A stretch of 64,000 nucleotides of DNA, from positions 62,001 to 126,000 of the forward strand of contig NZ_JOEC01000001.1 in assembly GCF_000718085.1 (NCBI RefSeq), given 5' to 3'. Below the pieces are notes generated by a model, which did no database searches, was not told the origin of the DNA, and saw nothing but the letters and a program-made list of their open reading frames with translations. The stretch is from Mycetocola saprophilus (lineage in GTDB: Bacteria; Actinomycetota; Actinomycetes; Actinomycetales; Microbacteriaceae). Of the stretch, positions 1-9,144 are shown piece after piece. How positions within the stretch are numbered: position 1 is the stretch's first letter; every line of letters starts with the position of its first letter. The translations under genes and the position numbers were made by a program.

Positions 1-2669
1 ATCTGGACGGCCTGCCGCGCACCGTGAGTCTGCCCGGCGGCGGATCCACCTGGCTCAACGTGCCGCTGGAAAAGCCCGCCCTCACCGTGGATAGCTTTGT
101 ACCGGATGCACCGGGATCGCGCGCGGGGGAGTTCTCCTTCACCGCGACCGGGTTCGAGGGCAACGTGGAGATCCTGATCGATACCGACGCCGACGGCGTC
201 TTCGATGGGCGCAACGATATCGTGACCCAGGCCGCGGTATACGCAGGAAAGGGAACCTTCAGGTTTGACGGCCGCGATGCCTCCGGAGCCGACATCCCCA
301 CCAGCACGCCGATCGCCTTCAGGGTGGGGATCGAAAAGCTTGGCGAATCGCACTTCCTGCTGGGCGACGTGGAGATTCTTTCCGGGGGCATGAGTGTGAC
401 CCGGCTGAACGGGCTGCAGAGCAGCGGATCCTCGATCATCCACTGGAACGATGAGCCGGTGACCCTGCGCGAGTGGGACCGCCAGGCCCTGATCAAGTGT
501 GGCACCCAGCCATCGCCGCTGCGCTCGCCCGCCGAGGGGGTGGATTCCAGCGGCGGCGTACGCGGCTGGTCGGCCACCGGCTGTAAGGACATGAATGGGA
601 GCGCATCCAGCACCACAAACGGCGGGTCCTGGGGCAATAACCGCTCGATCGACACCTGGGCGTTTGAACACTTTGACCTGACCCAGCCCGGTGCCCCCGT
701 GGTGACCATGGACATTCCCGGGGTCGCCCTCGCCAAGGCCTCCGAGCCCGCCTCGGGTGCGGTGGTGGCACCGGGCGAGACCATTATCTACACGGTGACC
801 GCGAGCGCGGTCGCCTACCCGCATCCCGAGCAGATCAGCCAGCCGGCCACGTTCTGGAACGGTCGGCTCAGCGACACCGTAACGGGTCTCACGGATGACG
901 CCGACGTCAACCTGGGGGCCCTGGCCTGGACGTCCTCGGCCGAGCTGCCCGGCGACGCCAGCAACACCACCAGTACCCGGGCGGACGAGCCGCAGTGGAG
1001 CTGGACCGGGCTGCGGATCCCGATGAGCACGTCGATCGCGCTGACCTATCCGGCCACGGTGAAGCCGCTGGATCAGGGCGGTGACGGCACGCTGCTCAAC
1101 GTGGCCTTCACGCATCCCGAGGAGACCCCGCCGCTCTTCCCCGAGGAGTGTCCGGTGGCGCCCAACGGCAGCCTTCCCGGGTGTGGCTGGACCGAGCACC
1201 TGGTGGATGGGCTGGCGATCGAGAAGTCCAGTTCCCCGGTGCGGGAAACCGCGGTGGTCCCCGGGGACCGCATCGACTACACGCTGAGCTTTACCAATAA
1301 CGGGCAAAACACCGAGGCGATCAACCACGTCGACGATCTGACCGGCGTGGCCGATGACGCGGACCTCACCGGATTCTGGGTCAACGACCTCACCATCACC
1401 CCGGCCGATGCCGACCTGACCCCGGTGTGGGATGCGGCGACCCGACGGCTGAGCCTCCAGGGGTCGGTGGCACCGGGAGCGCGGGTCACGGTGTCGTATC
1501 CGGTGACCATCGGAACCGGCACGGGGGACGGGGTTGTGGCCAACTTCCTGCTGCGGGCGGGGGAGGATCGCCCGGCCGTCTGTGTCGAGGGAAACCTGGG
1601 CTGCACCGTGCACTTTGTGCCGGGGCTGGCGCTCACCAAAACCTTCGCGGGGGACTATGAGGACCTCGACGGAAGCGGCACGATCAGCCTGGGCGACCTG
1701 CTGCCGTTCACCTTCACCGTGACCAACACCGGCGCGACCACGATCGAGCAGATTCGGATCATCGACCCGCTGGTGCAGGAGCAGGGGGTCGGCGTGACCT
1801 GTGACACCGTGCGGCTGCGTCCGGGGAACTCCACGACCTGTGCCACGCTGTCCGGTTACGAGGTCCAGGCGGCCGATGTGGCCGCGGGATCGGTGCTCAA
1901 CCGCGCCACCGCCCGCGGCATTCCCGCGCACGGGGCACCCCTGAGCTCGGATGCGGCAACCGTCTCGGTACCCGTGATGGTGGCCGAACCGGGGCTCGCG
2001 CTCACCAAGACGCTGGACCCGGATCACGCGGCGGTGGGGGAGATCCCCGCGGGCATCGAGGATGTGAACGCGAACGGTCGCGTGGATGCCGGGGACCATG
2101 TCTGGTATGCCTTCACGCTGATCAACACCGGTGATACCCGGCTGGAGGAGCTTCGGGTCCTCGATCCCAAGCTCGCCGCGGCCGGCATCGCGATTGAGTG
2201 CCCGGCGAACACCCTGGAGCGCGGCGCCTCCCTGCGCTGTGTGAGCGTGGAACCCTATGTGATCTCCGCCGCGGATGTGGAGGCGGGGGCGGTTCTCAAC
2301 ACCGCCGAGGCGGAGGGGGAAAACGCCACGACCGGCATGATCGGTTCGACGCCGGTCGAGCACCGGGTGCCGGTGGACCCGGACGTGGAGCCCACCCCCG
2401 AGCCCTCGACAGGGCCGTCGACCGGGCCCTCAACCGGACCGTCTACCGGGCCGACCGAGCCGGGTACTCCGGGCCCGAGTACCGGTCCGACCGGTCCGGG
2501 GACCCCGGGACCGACCGATCCCGGAGCCCCGAGTCCCGGGGAATCGCTCGGTGAGACGGGGGCCCACCCACCCATTTCGGGTGGCATCCTGGCGCTGATT
2601 CTGGTGCTGCTGGGACTGGGGGCCCTCGTCGCACGCCGGAATTCCGGGGCGCGATCCCGAGACCTGTAA
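1..2669 (+). CDS. DUF11-repeat cell-wall-anchored surface protein (5' end missing)
   Basis: The reading frame is open to the left edge (codons in phase with base 3), so the N-terminus and signal peptide lie outside the window; the GTG at 24 is only an internal candidate. After about 230 residues of unassigned beta-rich sequence come four DUF11-like modules, each beginning with a phrase such as PGLALTKT or DGLAIEKSS and containing a T(V/L)xxTNTG-type strand. Two modules carry Asp/Asn-rich loops (DLDGSGTISLGD, DVNANGRVDAGD). A Pro/Ser/Thr/Gly stalk with PSTG repeats follows. The C-terminus has the layout of a sortase substrate: LGETG, a hydrophobic segment (ILALILVLLGLGALV), then an Arg-rich tail. 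This suggests a wall-anchored stalk or adhesin, perhaps processed by a class E-like sortase. Ligand unknown. A strong terminator follows at once. Confidence 0.8.
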   Translation, partial: LDGLPRTVSLPGGGSTWLNVPLEKPALTVDSFVPDAPGSRAGEFSFTATGFEGNVEILIDTDADGVFDGRNDIVTQAAVYAGKGTFRFDGRDASGADIPTSTPIAFRVGIEKLGESHFLLGDVEILSGGMSVTRLNGLQSSGSSIIHWNDEPVTLREWDRQALIKCGTQPSPLRSPAEGVDSSGGVRGWSATGCKDMNGSASSTTNGGSWGNNRSIDTWAFEHFDLTQPGAPVVTMDIPGVALAKASEPASGAVVAPGETIIYTVTASAVAYPHPEQISQPATFWNGRLSDTVTGLTDDADVNLGALAWTSSAELPGDASNTTSTRADEPQWSWTGLRIPMSTSIALTYPATVKPLDQGGDGTLLNVAFTHPEETPPLFPEECPVAPNGSLPGCGWTEHLVDGLAIEKSSSPVRETAVVPGDRIDYTLSFTNNGQNTEAINHVDDLTGVADDADLTGFWVNDLTITPADADLTPVWDAATRRLSLQGSVAPGARVTVSYPVTIGTGTGDGVVANFLLRAGEDRPAVCVEGNLGCTVHFVPGLALTKTFAGDYEDLDGSGTISLGDLLPFTFTVTNTGATTIEQIRIIDPLVQEQGVGVTCDTVRLRPGNSTTCATLSGYEVQAADVAAGSVLNRATARGIPAHGAPLSSDAATVSVPVMVAEPGLALTKTLDPDHAAVGEIPAGIEDVNANGRVDAGDHVWYAFTLINTGDTRLEELRVLDPKLAAAGIAIECPANTLERGASLRCVSVEPYVISAADVEAGAVLNTAEAEGENATTGMIGSTPVEHRVPVDPDVEPTPEPSTGPSTGPSTGPSTGPTEPGTPGPSTGPTGPGTPGPTDPGAPSPGESLGETGAHPPISGGILALILVLLGLGALVARRNSGARSRDL

Positions 2670-2674
2670 ACGAG

Positions 2675-2716
2675 GAGAAACCCCGCGGGCCACCACGGCC
2701 CGCGGGGTTTCTCTCG
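2675..2716 (+). terminator. Rho-independent terminator after the surface protein gene
   Basis: A perfect 17-bp inverted repeat (arms 2675-2691 and 2697-2713, loop ACCAC) begins six bases after the stop codon. The arms start GAGAAACCCCGCGGG. The 3' T-tract is short, which is normal for high-GC actinobacterial terminators. Confidence 0.85.
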
Positions 2717-2965
2717 CGTTGGAAGCACGTGAGGTGCTAGTCTGGGCGTAATCCCACACGGCAACACCGTCTCGAACGCTGTATGAATCGCGGCGGTAAC
2801 TCTGGCCGGGCGGGTCAATTTTGCACATCAACGCCATCGCTTCTGTGCCCCCGTACCGAGCATTACGCCTCCGGATCGGGTCGGGTCTCGTATCCCGCGT
2901 TTCCCATGCCGCGATGAGCATTTCAGCCCGTGGCCCACGCCCGGGTATAGGGGAAGGAACCCTCC
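2717..2965 (+). promoter_or_regulatory. Promoter region and long leader of rho
   Basis: About 250 bases separate the preceding terminator from rho and hold no convincing gene. A possible -10 hexamer TAGTCT lies at 2738-2743, without a well-spaced -35, so the promoter call is weak. The ribosome binding site GGAAGGAA lies just before the GTG start. A transcript starting near 2750 would have a leader of about 215 nt, room for the autogenous Rho-dependent attenuation known for rho in other bacteria; that role is inference. Confidence 0.4.
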
Positions 2966-5215
2966 GTGAGTAACACCGAAAACACCTACGAAATCGCCAA
3001 TGATGCTCTGTCCACCCTCAAGGTGGCCCAGCTGCAGGCGCTCGCCGCCGAACACGGCGTCGTAGGATCCTCCAAGCTGCGCAAGAGCGCCCTGGTCGAG
3101 GCCATCGTGGCGGCTCGCGCCGCCGAGGCCCCCGCCGGTGCCGGCGCATCCAACACCGATTCTTCACCCGCCGAGGCGACGTCGCCTGCGGCCGGTGCCG
3201 CCGATTCCGAGACTGCCGATTCCGAGACTGCCGTTTCCGAGACTGCCGTTTCCGAGGCACCCGCCGCTTCCGACGCCGTCGCCGCCCCGGCCGCCGCGCC
3301 CGTGGTCCGCAAGCGCGGATCGCGCCGCGTCAGCACCGGTACCGTCGCCGCCGAGCCGGTGGCCGCCACCGAGGCACCCGCCGAGGACGCCGCGCCGGTT
3401 TCGGCCCGAGGCCACGTCAACCACGACGGCGCCCCGCTGATCCCGAGCACCCCCGCCGCGGACGGCACCGCCGAGGCCGCCGAGCCCGCCGCCGAGAACG
3501 GTGAGTCCGAAACCGCCGAGGCACCCCGTGGAAACCGTCGCGGTCGCGGTCGTGGTCGTGGCCGCGGTCAGGGCAACACCACCGAGAACGCGGACGCCAC
3601 CGAGAGCACCGAGCCGGCCGAGGCGGCCGCCGAGGAGAGCACCGAGGGTGCCGAGCAGGCGACCGAGCAGCCCCGCAACACCCGCGGCCGTGGTCGTGGC
3701 CGTGGTCGCAACAACGTGGAGCGCGCCGAGCAGGCCGAGACCAAGTCGGAGGACGCCGCCGAGCCGCGTCAGAACGGCCGAGGCCAGAACGAGCGTACCC
3801 AGGGCGAGCGTACCCAGAACGACCGCAGCCAGAACGACCGCGCAAACAACGACCGCGCAAACAACGGTCAGGGTGAGGGCAACCGCAACGAGCGCGCTCA
3901 GAACGACAACAACCGTGGCGAGCGTGGCAACAACAACGGCCCCGCCGAGCGCACCCAGAACTCCGAGGACGAGGGCGGCCGCGGTCGCGGTCGCTACCGT
4001 GACCGCAAGCGTCGCGGCGTAAACGAGGACGGCGAGATCGAGCTGGCCGAGGACGATGTCCTGCTGCCCATCGCCGGTATCCTCGACGTCCTGGACAACT
4101 ACGCCTTCGTGCGTACCTCGGGCTACCTGCCCGGCACCAATGACGTCTACGTCTCGCTGGGCCAGGTTAAGAAGTACAACCTGCGCAAGGGTGACGCGGT
4201 GGTCGGATCCATCCGTCAGCCCCGCGAGGGCGAGCAGAACGCCCGCCAGAAGTACAACGCCATCGTCAAGGTGGACTCGATCAACGGCCTGTCCGTGGAA
4301 GACGCCGCAACCCGCGTCGACTTCGGCGAGCTGACCCCGCTCTACCCGCAGGAGCGCCTGCGCATGGAGACCGAGCAGGGCAAGCTGACCCAGCGCATCA
4401 TCGACCTGGTTGCCCCGATCGGTAAGGGCCAGCGCGGCCTGATCGTTGCCCCGCCCAAGGCCGGTAAGACCATCGTGCTGCAGCAGATCGCCAACGCCAT
4501 CGCGACCAACAACCCCGAGACCCACCTGATGGTGGTCCTGGTGGATGAGCGTCCCGAAGAGGTCACCGACATGCAGCGCACCGTGAGCGGCGAGGTCATC
4601 GCCTCGACCTTCGACCGCCCGGCCGAGGATCACATCACCGTCGCCGAGCTCGCGATCGAGCGCGCCAAGCGCCTGGTGGAGCTGGGCACCGATGTCGTGG
4701 TGCTGCTGGACTCGATCACCCGTCTGGGCCGCGCCTACAACCTGGCCGCCCCCACCTCGGGCCGCGTGCTCTCCGGTGGCGTGGACGCCGCGGCCCTGTA
4801 CCCGCCCAAGCGCTTCTTCGGTGCCGCCCGCAACATCGAAAACGGTGGCTCGCTGACCATCCTCGCCACCGCCCTGGTCGAGACCGGGTCGAAGGCCGAC
4901 GAGGTTATCTTCGAGGAGTTCAAGGGCACCGGGAACTCCGAGCTGCGCCTGAGCCGTCAGCTCGCCGATAAGCGCATCTTCCCGGCCGTGGACGTCAACG
5001 CCTCCTCGACCCGCCGCGAGGAGATGCTGCTCGGCAACGACGAGGTCAAGGTCACCTGGAAGCTGCGTCGGGCCCTCGCCGGTCTGGACCCGCAGCAGGC
5101 GCTTGAGGTTGTACTCGGTAAGCTGAAGGAGACCTCCAGCAACGTCGAGTTCCTCGTACAGATGCAGAAGTCGATGCCGGCACCCACCTCGGGTAACGGT
5201 CACGACCACCGCTAG
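2966..5215 (+). CDS. rho: Transcription termination factor Rho
   Basis: Hexameric RNA-dependent ATPase/helicase that ends transcription at C-rich sites. Residues about 12-56 form the Rho N-terminal helix bundle. Residues about 60-355 are a low-complexity insert: first Ala/Glu/Thr-rich, then RGRGRGR blocks and Asn/Asp/Arg/Gln repeats such as [12 protein letters not shown]. Such inserts are typical of actinobacterial Rho and are thought to add RNA affinity. The cold-shock-like RNA-binding domain follows (about 358-433, [18 protein letters not shown]), then the ATPase core with Walker A PPKAGKT (Lys about 501) and Walker [17 protein letters not shown]. At 749 residues it is much longer than E. 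coli Rho (419) because of the insert. The GTG start is supported by GGAAGGAA 7-8 bases upstream. A terminator separates it from prfA. Confidence 0.98.
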   Translation: MSNTENTYEIANDALSTLKVAQLQALAAEHGVVGSSKLRKSALVEAIVAARAAEAPAGAGASNTDSSPAEATSPAAGAADSETADSETAVSETAVSEAPAASDAVAAPAAAPVVRKRGSRRVSTGTVAAEPVAATEAPAEDAAPVSARGHVNHDGAPLIPSTPAADGTAEAAEPAAENGESETAEAPRGNRRGRGRGRGRGQGNTTENADATESTEPAEAAAEESTEGAEQATEQPRNTRGRGRGRGRNNVERAEQAETKSEDAAEPRQNGRGQNERTQGERTQNDRSQNDRANNDRANNGQGEGNRNERAQNDNNRGERGNNNGPAERTQNSEDEGGRGRGRYRDRKRRGVNEDGEIELAEDDVLLPIAGILDVLDNYAFVRTSGYLPGTNDVYVSLGQVKKYNLRKGDAVVGSIRQPREGEQNARQKYNAIVKVDSINGLSVEDAATRVDFGELTPLYPQERLRMETEQGKLTQRIIDLVAPIGKGQRGLIVAPPKAGKTIVLQQIANAIATNNPETHLMVVLVDERPEEVTDMQRTVSGEVIASTFDRPAEDHITVAELAIERAKRLVELGTDVVVLLDSITRLGRAYNLAAPTSGRVLSGGVDAAALYPPKRFFGAARNIENGGSLTILATALVETGSKADEVIFEEFKGTGNSELRLSRQLADKRIFPAVDVNASSTRREEMLLGNDEVKVTWKLRRALAGLDPQQALEVVLGKLKETSSNVEFLVQMQKSMPAPTSGNGHDHR

Positions 5216-5225
5216 CTGTTTTCCT

Positions 5226-5281
5226 CGAACCCGTTTCTCGCCGGCAGGTCACTGCCGCGGGCAGCGGGTTCGGGCTTTTTC
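5226..5281 (+). terminator. Terminator between rho and prfA
   Basis: An outer stem CGAACCCG/CGGGTTCG (5226-5233 with 5265-5272) encloses a GC-rich inner hairpin and is followed by GGCTTTTT. It lies 10 bases after the rho stop and about 30 bases before prfA. Confidence 0.75.
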
Positions 5282-5311
5282 CCCGAAAACAGTTTTGAGA
5301 TAAGGAATCAC

Positions 5312-6391
5312 ATGTTTGAATCAGTGCACACACTGATCGCCGAGCACGCCGATCTGCAGGAGCAGCTCGCCGATCCGGCCGTCCACCAGGACCCGGCACG
5401 CTCGAAGAAGATCAACCGTCGCTACGCCGAGCTGAGCAAGATCATCGCCGCGCACACCCGCTGGCTGCAGTCCCAGGAAGACCTGGAAGCCGCCCGCGAA
5501 ATGGCGAAGGAGGACGACGAGTTCGCCGCCGAGATCCCCGCGATCGAGGAGGGACTCGCCGAGAACCAGGAGAAGCTGCGCCGTCTGCTGATCCCGCGCG
5601 ACCCCGACGACGCCCGCGACGTCATCATGGAGATCAAGGGTGGCGAGGGTGGGGCCGAGTCGGCTCTGTTCGCCGCCGACCTGCTGCGCATGTACATGTA
5701 CTACGCGGAGTCCAAGGGCTGGAAGACCGAGATGCTCGAGGCCGACCACAGCGATCTGGGCGGATACAAGAACGTTCAGGTGGCCATCAAGTCGAACGCC
5801 ACCGATCCCTCGCAGGGGGTCTGGGCTCACCTCAAGTACGAGGGTGGTGTGCACCGCGTGCAGCGTGTGCCGGCCACCGAGTCGCAGGGACGCATCCACA
5901 CCTCGACCACCGGCGTGCTGGTGTTCCCCGAGGTGGATGAGCCCGAAGAGGTCGAGATCAACCAGAACGACCTGAAGATCGACGTTTACCGCTCCTCGGG
6001 CCCCGGTGGCCAGTCGGTGAACACCACCGACTCCGCCGTGCGCATCACCCACCTGCCCACCGGTATCACCGTGGCCATGCAGAACGAGAAGTCGCAGCTG
6101 CAGAACCGCGAGGCCGGTATGCGCGTGCTGCGTGCCCGCCTGCTGGCCCACCAGCAGGAGCAGATCGACGCCGCCGCCTCGGATGCCCGCAAGAGCCAGA
6201 TCCGCACCATGGATCGCTCGGAGCGCATCCGTACGTACAACTTCCCGGAGAACCGCGTGGCCGACCACCGCACCGGCTACAAGGCGTACAACCTGGACGC
6301 GGTCATGAACGGTGCCATGGAGCCCATCATCCAGTCGGCGATCTCCGCCGACGAGGAAGCTCGTCTGGCCGAGATCGGCGACAAGGGTTAG
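5312..6391 (+). CDS. prfA: Peptide chain release factor 1
   Basis: Recognises UAA and UAG stop codons and triggers peptide release. The 359-residue length is normal. The catalytic GGQ is in the phrase [18 protein letters not shown], and the stop-codon-recognition region and C-terminal domain ([19 protein letters not shown]) are intact. The ATG start has GGAA 9 bases upstream. In related actinobacteria the next gene is usually prmC, which methylates the GGQ glutamine; here prmC is pushed 2.7 kb downstream by an Abi-type gene and cysK/cysE. Confidence 0.98.
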   Translation: MFESVHTLIAEHADLQEQLADPAVHQDPARSKKINRRYAELSKIIAAHTRWLQSQEDLEAAREMAKEDDEFAAEIPAIEEGLAENQEKLRRLLIPRDPDDARDVIMEIKGGEGGAESALFAADLLRMYMYYAESKGWKTEMLEADHSDLGGYKNVQVAIKSNATDPSQGVWAHLKYEGGVHRVQRVPATESQGRIHTSTTGVLVFPEVDEPEEVEINQNDLKIDVYRSSGPGGQSVNTTDSAVRITHLPTGITVAMQNEKSQLQNREAGMRVLRARLLAHQQEQIDAAASDARKSQIRTMDRSERIRTYNFPENRVADHRTGYKAYNLDAVMNGAMEPIIQSAISADEEARLAEIGDKG

Positions 6392-6409
6392 TCTCACCCA
6401 CAGCACAAT

Positions 6410-6440
6410 GGCCCCGGAATCTCAGGATTCCGGGGCCGTT
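6410..6440 (+). terminator. prfA terminator, left copy of a duplicated 31-bp hairpin
   Basis: The hairpin starts GGCCCCGGAATC and pairs with GATTCCGGGGCC around the loop TCAG, ending in GTTTTT. The same 31 bases recur exactly at 7386-7416 on the other side of the HEPN/Abi gene. Confidence 0.9.
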
Positions 6441-6671
6441 TTTGCACCTCGCTTGAGGAGCGGACAGTAATTCATGTTGTGTGCGAACATGACCCGACCG
6501 TCATGACGCCAACAAAACGGCGATCGAGCCATACCTGAGCCTCGTGAGAAGTGTCCGCTATGACCGCTTGCGAACACGCATCGGCCCCCGTAACCTTGAA
6601 AACGTAAGCCCCGTGTGGACCGCTGGTTGTAAACCATGTCGCCGGGGCTCTGTTCTTGCCATAATTTCCAC

Positions 6672-7376
6672 ATGTCTGATCGGTGGATTGATTCGTGGCT
6701 GGGAGCCGCTCGTTTCCAGCGATACGTTGATGCCTGCGAGGGCGATCGTGCCCGAGCCCTTGAGCTCTACGAATGGAACCTGACGGCGAGTCAGGTTCTT
6801 ATGCGCGATCTTGCGCACTTTGAGATCGCACTTCGTAACGCGTACGATGCCGCGATTACCGCACACTGGCCTCACCACACTCACTGGCTCCTCCATCCTG
6901 AATCTCCCGCGGTCATGCCCATCTGGCGAACTCGAGACATCGGCGGTATGAAACGTGGCACCGACGTCAACTCACTCACCCGTAAAAGCGTGGACGATGC
7001 GATCCGGCGCTGCGGTTTTGGGCGTGCAACCGCAGGAAAGGTGATCGCTGCGCTGTCCTTCGGGTTTTGGCGTCAACTCACCACCAATGCGATGGAAAAA
7101 TCGGTGTGGGTGCCATACCTGCACCATGCATTCCCGCCGGGCACATCACGGACGACTATAAATACGCAGATCGAAGCGTCAAACCGGTTGAGAAATAGAA
7201 TCGCTCACCATGAATCACTGATTTCGTCGACATTGGATCTTCGCGCTATTCACGGCGGAATGATGGACTGCCTGCGGGCAGTGTCACCTCGGGCACATCA
7301 TTATGTGCTGCGCACCTCGGCTGTCGCAGCGGTTCTTGACAGCAGGCCGGAGTCGCCTACCTCGATACGAGATTAG
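6672..7376 (+). CDS. Abi-type protein with HEPN RNase motif
   Basis: A 234-residue protein resembling the Abi_2/Abi-like family (stand-alone HEPN proteins linked to abortive phage infection). The N-terminal part has the family look (RFQRYVDACEGDRARALELYEWN, then HFEIALRNAYD). The C-terminal half carries the motif RNRIAHHE at residues 174-181, matching the R-x4-6-H signature of HEPN metal-independent RNases (R174, H179). I chose the ATG at 6672; an in-frame start at 6636 would add 12 residues with no better ribosome binding site. There is no obvious antitoxin gene beside it. The gene and its 230-bp upstream region are less GC-rich than the neighbours and use codons such as AGA, AAT and ATA. 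Identical terminators flank it, so it looks like an acquired cassette. RNase activity and a defence role are inferred. Confidence 0.75.
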   Translation: MSDRWIDSWLGAARFQRYVDACEGDRARALELYEWNLTASQVLMRDLAHFEIALRNAYDAAITAHWPHHTHWLLHPESPAVMPIWRTRDIGGMKRGTDVNSLTRKSVDDAIRRCGFGRATAGKVIAALSFGFWRQLTTNAMEKSVWVPYLHHAFPPGTSRTTINTQIEASNRLRNRIAHHESLISSTLDLRAIHGGMMDCLRAVSPRAHHYVLRTSAVAAVLDSRPESPTSIRD

Positions 7377-7385
7377 ACACCAAAC

Positions 7386-7416
7386 GGCCCCGGAATCTCA
7401 GGATTCCGGGGCCGTT
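7386..7416. terminator. Right copy of the 31-bp terminator hairpin
   Basis: Identical over 31 bases to 6410-6440. It lies between the converging Abi-type gene and cysE and can act in both directions. The bases after it (CTGCG) differ from those of the left copy (TTTGC). Confidence 0.85.
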
Positions 7417-7425
7417 CTGCGTGGG

Positions 7426-7989
7426 CTAGATGAAGTACTCGGGAGTCACCGGATCAGTGACGATCTTGCGCACCTTCGCCGGCACACCCACCAGGAGCGA
7501 GTCCGAGGGGGCGTCCTTGGTGACCACCGCATTGGCCCCCACCGCGCTGCGCGGGCCGATGGTGATCGGGCCCAGGATCTTGGCGCCGGCACCGATGGTC
7601 ACTCCATCACCGATGGTGGGGTGACGCTTGCCCTTGGCCAGCGACTTCCCGCCCAGGGTCACGCCGTGATAGATGAGCACGTCATCGCCCACCACCGCGG
7701 TTTCCCCGATCACCACGCCCATTCCGTGATCGATGAAAAAGCGGCGGCCGAGCTGCGCGCCCGGGTGAATCTCGATCCCGGTCAGGAACCTGACGATCTG
7801 CGAGTTTAGCCGGGCGGGCAGCTTGAAACCGCGTCGCCACAGGGCATGGCTGAGCCGATGCCCCCACACCGCGTGCACCCCCGAGTACAGCAAACCGACC
7901 TCGAATGAGGATCGGGCCGCGGGATCGTGGGTGCGCGCGGTGCGCAGGTCCTCGCGCAGGCGCGCGAAGAAACCGGAGGTGGTGCTGAT
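7426..7989 (-). CDS. cysE: Serine O-acetyltransferase, probably read from an ATC codon
   Basis: Transfers acetyl from acetyl-CoA to serine, giving the substrate of cysteine synthase. The left-handed beta-helix of hexapeptide repeats (IHPGAQLG..., [20 protein letters not shown]) and the [13 protein letters not shown] active-site region are clear. The family N-terminus ([21 protein letters not shown]) is encoded, but between the cysK stop (7999-8001) and this region there is no in-frame ATG, GTG or TTG. The first standard start, TTG at 7893, would delete about 30 conserved residues (155 aa left). An AAGGA ribosome binding site overlaps the cysK stop, and the codons 3 and 6 bases after it are ATC ATC; I use the second (187 aa). 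Co-transcribed with cysK. Confidence 0.85.
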   Translation of the reverse strand: MSTTSGFFARLREDLRTARTHDPAARSSFEVGLLYSGVHAVWGHRLSHALWRRGFKLPARLNSQIVRFLTGIEIHPGAQLGRRFFIDHGMGVVIGETAVVGDDVLIYHGVTLGGKSLAKGKRHPTIGDGVTIGAGAKILGPITIGPRSAVGANAVVTKDAPSDSLLVGVPAKVRKIVTDPVTPEYFI

Positions 7990-7998
7990 GATCGGTCC

Positions 7999-8937
7999 TT
8001 ACTCGGCCAGGCCCGCCCAGAGCGCGGTGGAGATGTAGCGCTCACCGGTGTCGGGAACCACGGCCACGATGGTCTTGTCGGCGTTCTCGGGACGTGCGGC
8101 CAGCTGGAGAGCGGCCCACAGGATCGCACCCGAGGAGATACCCGCCAGGATACCCTCCTGGGATGCGAGGTCCCGAGCGGTGTCCAGCGAGTCCTCGAAG
8201 GACACGTCGATGACCTCGTCGTACACCTCGGTGTCGAGGACCGGCGGCACGAAGTTGGCACCGATGCCCTGAATCTTGTGCGGGCCGGGCTTGCCACCGT
8301 TGAGGATGGGGGAGTCGATCGGCTCCACGGCCACGATCTTGACCTCGGGCTTGAGCTCCTTGAGACGCTGACCCACGCCGGTCACGGTGCCGCCGGTGCC
8401 CACGCCGGCCACGAAGATGTCGACCTCACCCTCGGTGTCGCGCCAGATTTCCTCGGCGGTTGTCTCGCGGTGAATCTGCACGTTGGCCGCATTGGCGAAC
8501 TGCTCGGCGAGGATCGCCCCCGGGGTCTCGGCGACGATCTCGGCGGCCTTCTCCACGGCGCCACGCATGCCGGCGGCGGGATCGGTCAGGACCAGCTCGG
8601 CACCAAAGGCGCGCAGCAGTGCGCGACGCTCGACACTCATCGAGGAGGGCATGCTCAGCACCACCTTGTAGCCGCGAGCGGCACCCACCAGGGCCAGGCC
8701 GATGCCGGTGTTACCCGAGGTGCCCTCGACGATGGTGCCGCCGGGCTGCAGGTCTCCCGAGGCCTCGGCGGCGTCGATGATCGCGATGGCCAGACGGTCC
8801 TTAACCGAGGAACCGGGATTGAAGAACTCAAGCTTGGCGAGGACCGTGGCGTGCGACTCGTCGGCGAGGCGGTTGATCCGAACCAGGGGGGTGTTACCGA
8901 AGGTCGAGGTGATGTCCTCGTGGATGTATGCGTTCAC
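7999..8937 (-). CDS. cysK: Cysteine synthase A (O-acetylserine sulfhydrylase)
   Basis: PLP enzyme that makes cysteine from O-acetylserine and sulfide. At 312 residues it is of normal length. The PLP lysine lies in [11 protein letters not shown] (about residue 44), the substrate loop is [12 protein letters not shown], and the phosphate-binding glycine loop is [12 protein letters not shown]. The GTG start has AAGGAC about 9 bases upstream. It is the first gene of the minus-strand pair cysK-cysE; only nine bases separate the cysK stop region from the proposed cysE start, so translation is probably coupled. Confidence 0.97.
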   Translation of the reverse strand: MNAYIHEDITSTFGNTPLVRINRLADESHATVLAKLEFFNPGSSVKDRLAIAIIDAAEASGDLQPGGTIVEGTSGNTGIGLALVGAARGYKVVLSMPSSMSVERRALLRAFGAELVLTDPAAGMRGAVEKAAEIVAETPGAILAEQFANAANVQIHRETTAEEIWRDTEGEVDIFVAGVGTGGTVTGVGQRLKELKPEVKIVAVEPIDSPILNGGKPGPHKIQGIGANFVPPVLDTEVYDEVIDVSFEDSLDTARDLASQEGILAGISSGAILWAALQLAARPENADKTIVAVVPDTGERYISTALWAGLAE

Positions 8938-9144
8938 GGGTGGGTGTCCTTACCATGTGGGGGTCAGCTGGGTAGTGCGGGCCGTGCCTGTGCGCGAGAA
9001 TCTGCCCGCCGGTTTTCGATGGGCAGAGCCGTGCGGAACCAGCCTATTGCGATCAGCGTGCCGCCGCGAGGCTCATGTCATTCGGATAGGGTTTATTACG
9101 CCGTGCGCATGCAGGGCACCGTTCCGACAGGGGTAAAAACAGCC
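8938..9144. promoter_or_regulatory. Divergent promoter region between cysK and prmC
   Basis: This 207-bp gap carries the promoters of cysK (leftward) and prmC (rightward). The only open frame across it, in phase with prmC, has no family resemblance upstream of about 9109. The phrase GGATAGGGTTTATTACG at 9084-9100 may include the prmC -10. No riboswitch fold was recognised. Confidence 0.4.

Noticed and set aside
2398..2460. Repeated PSTG codons that could suggest a repeat array
   Set aside because: This is the in-frame stalk of the surface protein, not a CRISPR or intergenic repeat; no spacer-repeat array occurs anywhere in the window.
3164..5209. A 681-codon open frame on the minus strand opposite rho
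   Set aside because: It mirrors rho codon use (frame open because of high GC), has a low-complexity Gly/Leu/Val product and no ribosome binding site or family features.
7927..9108. A long in-frame extension of prmC to the left
   Set aside because: It runs antisense through cysK; family similarity begins only after about residue 12 of the product starting at 9109-9145.
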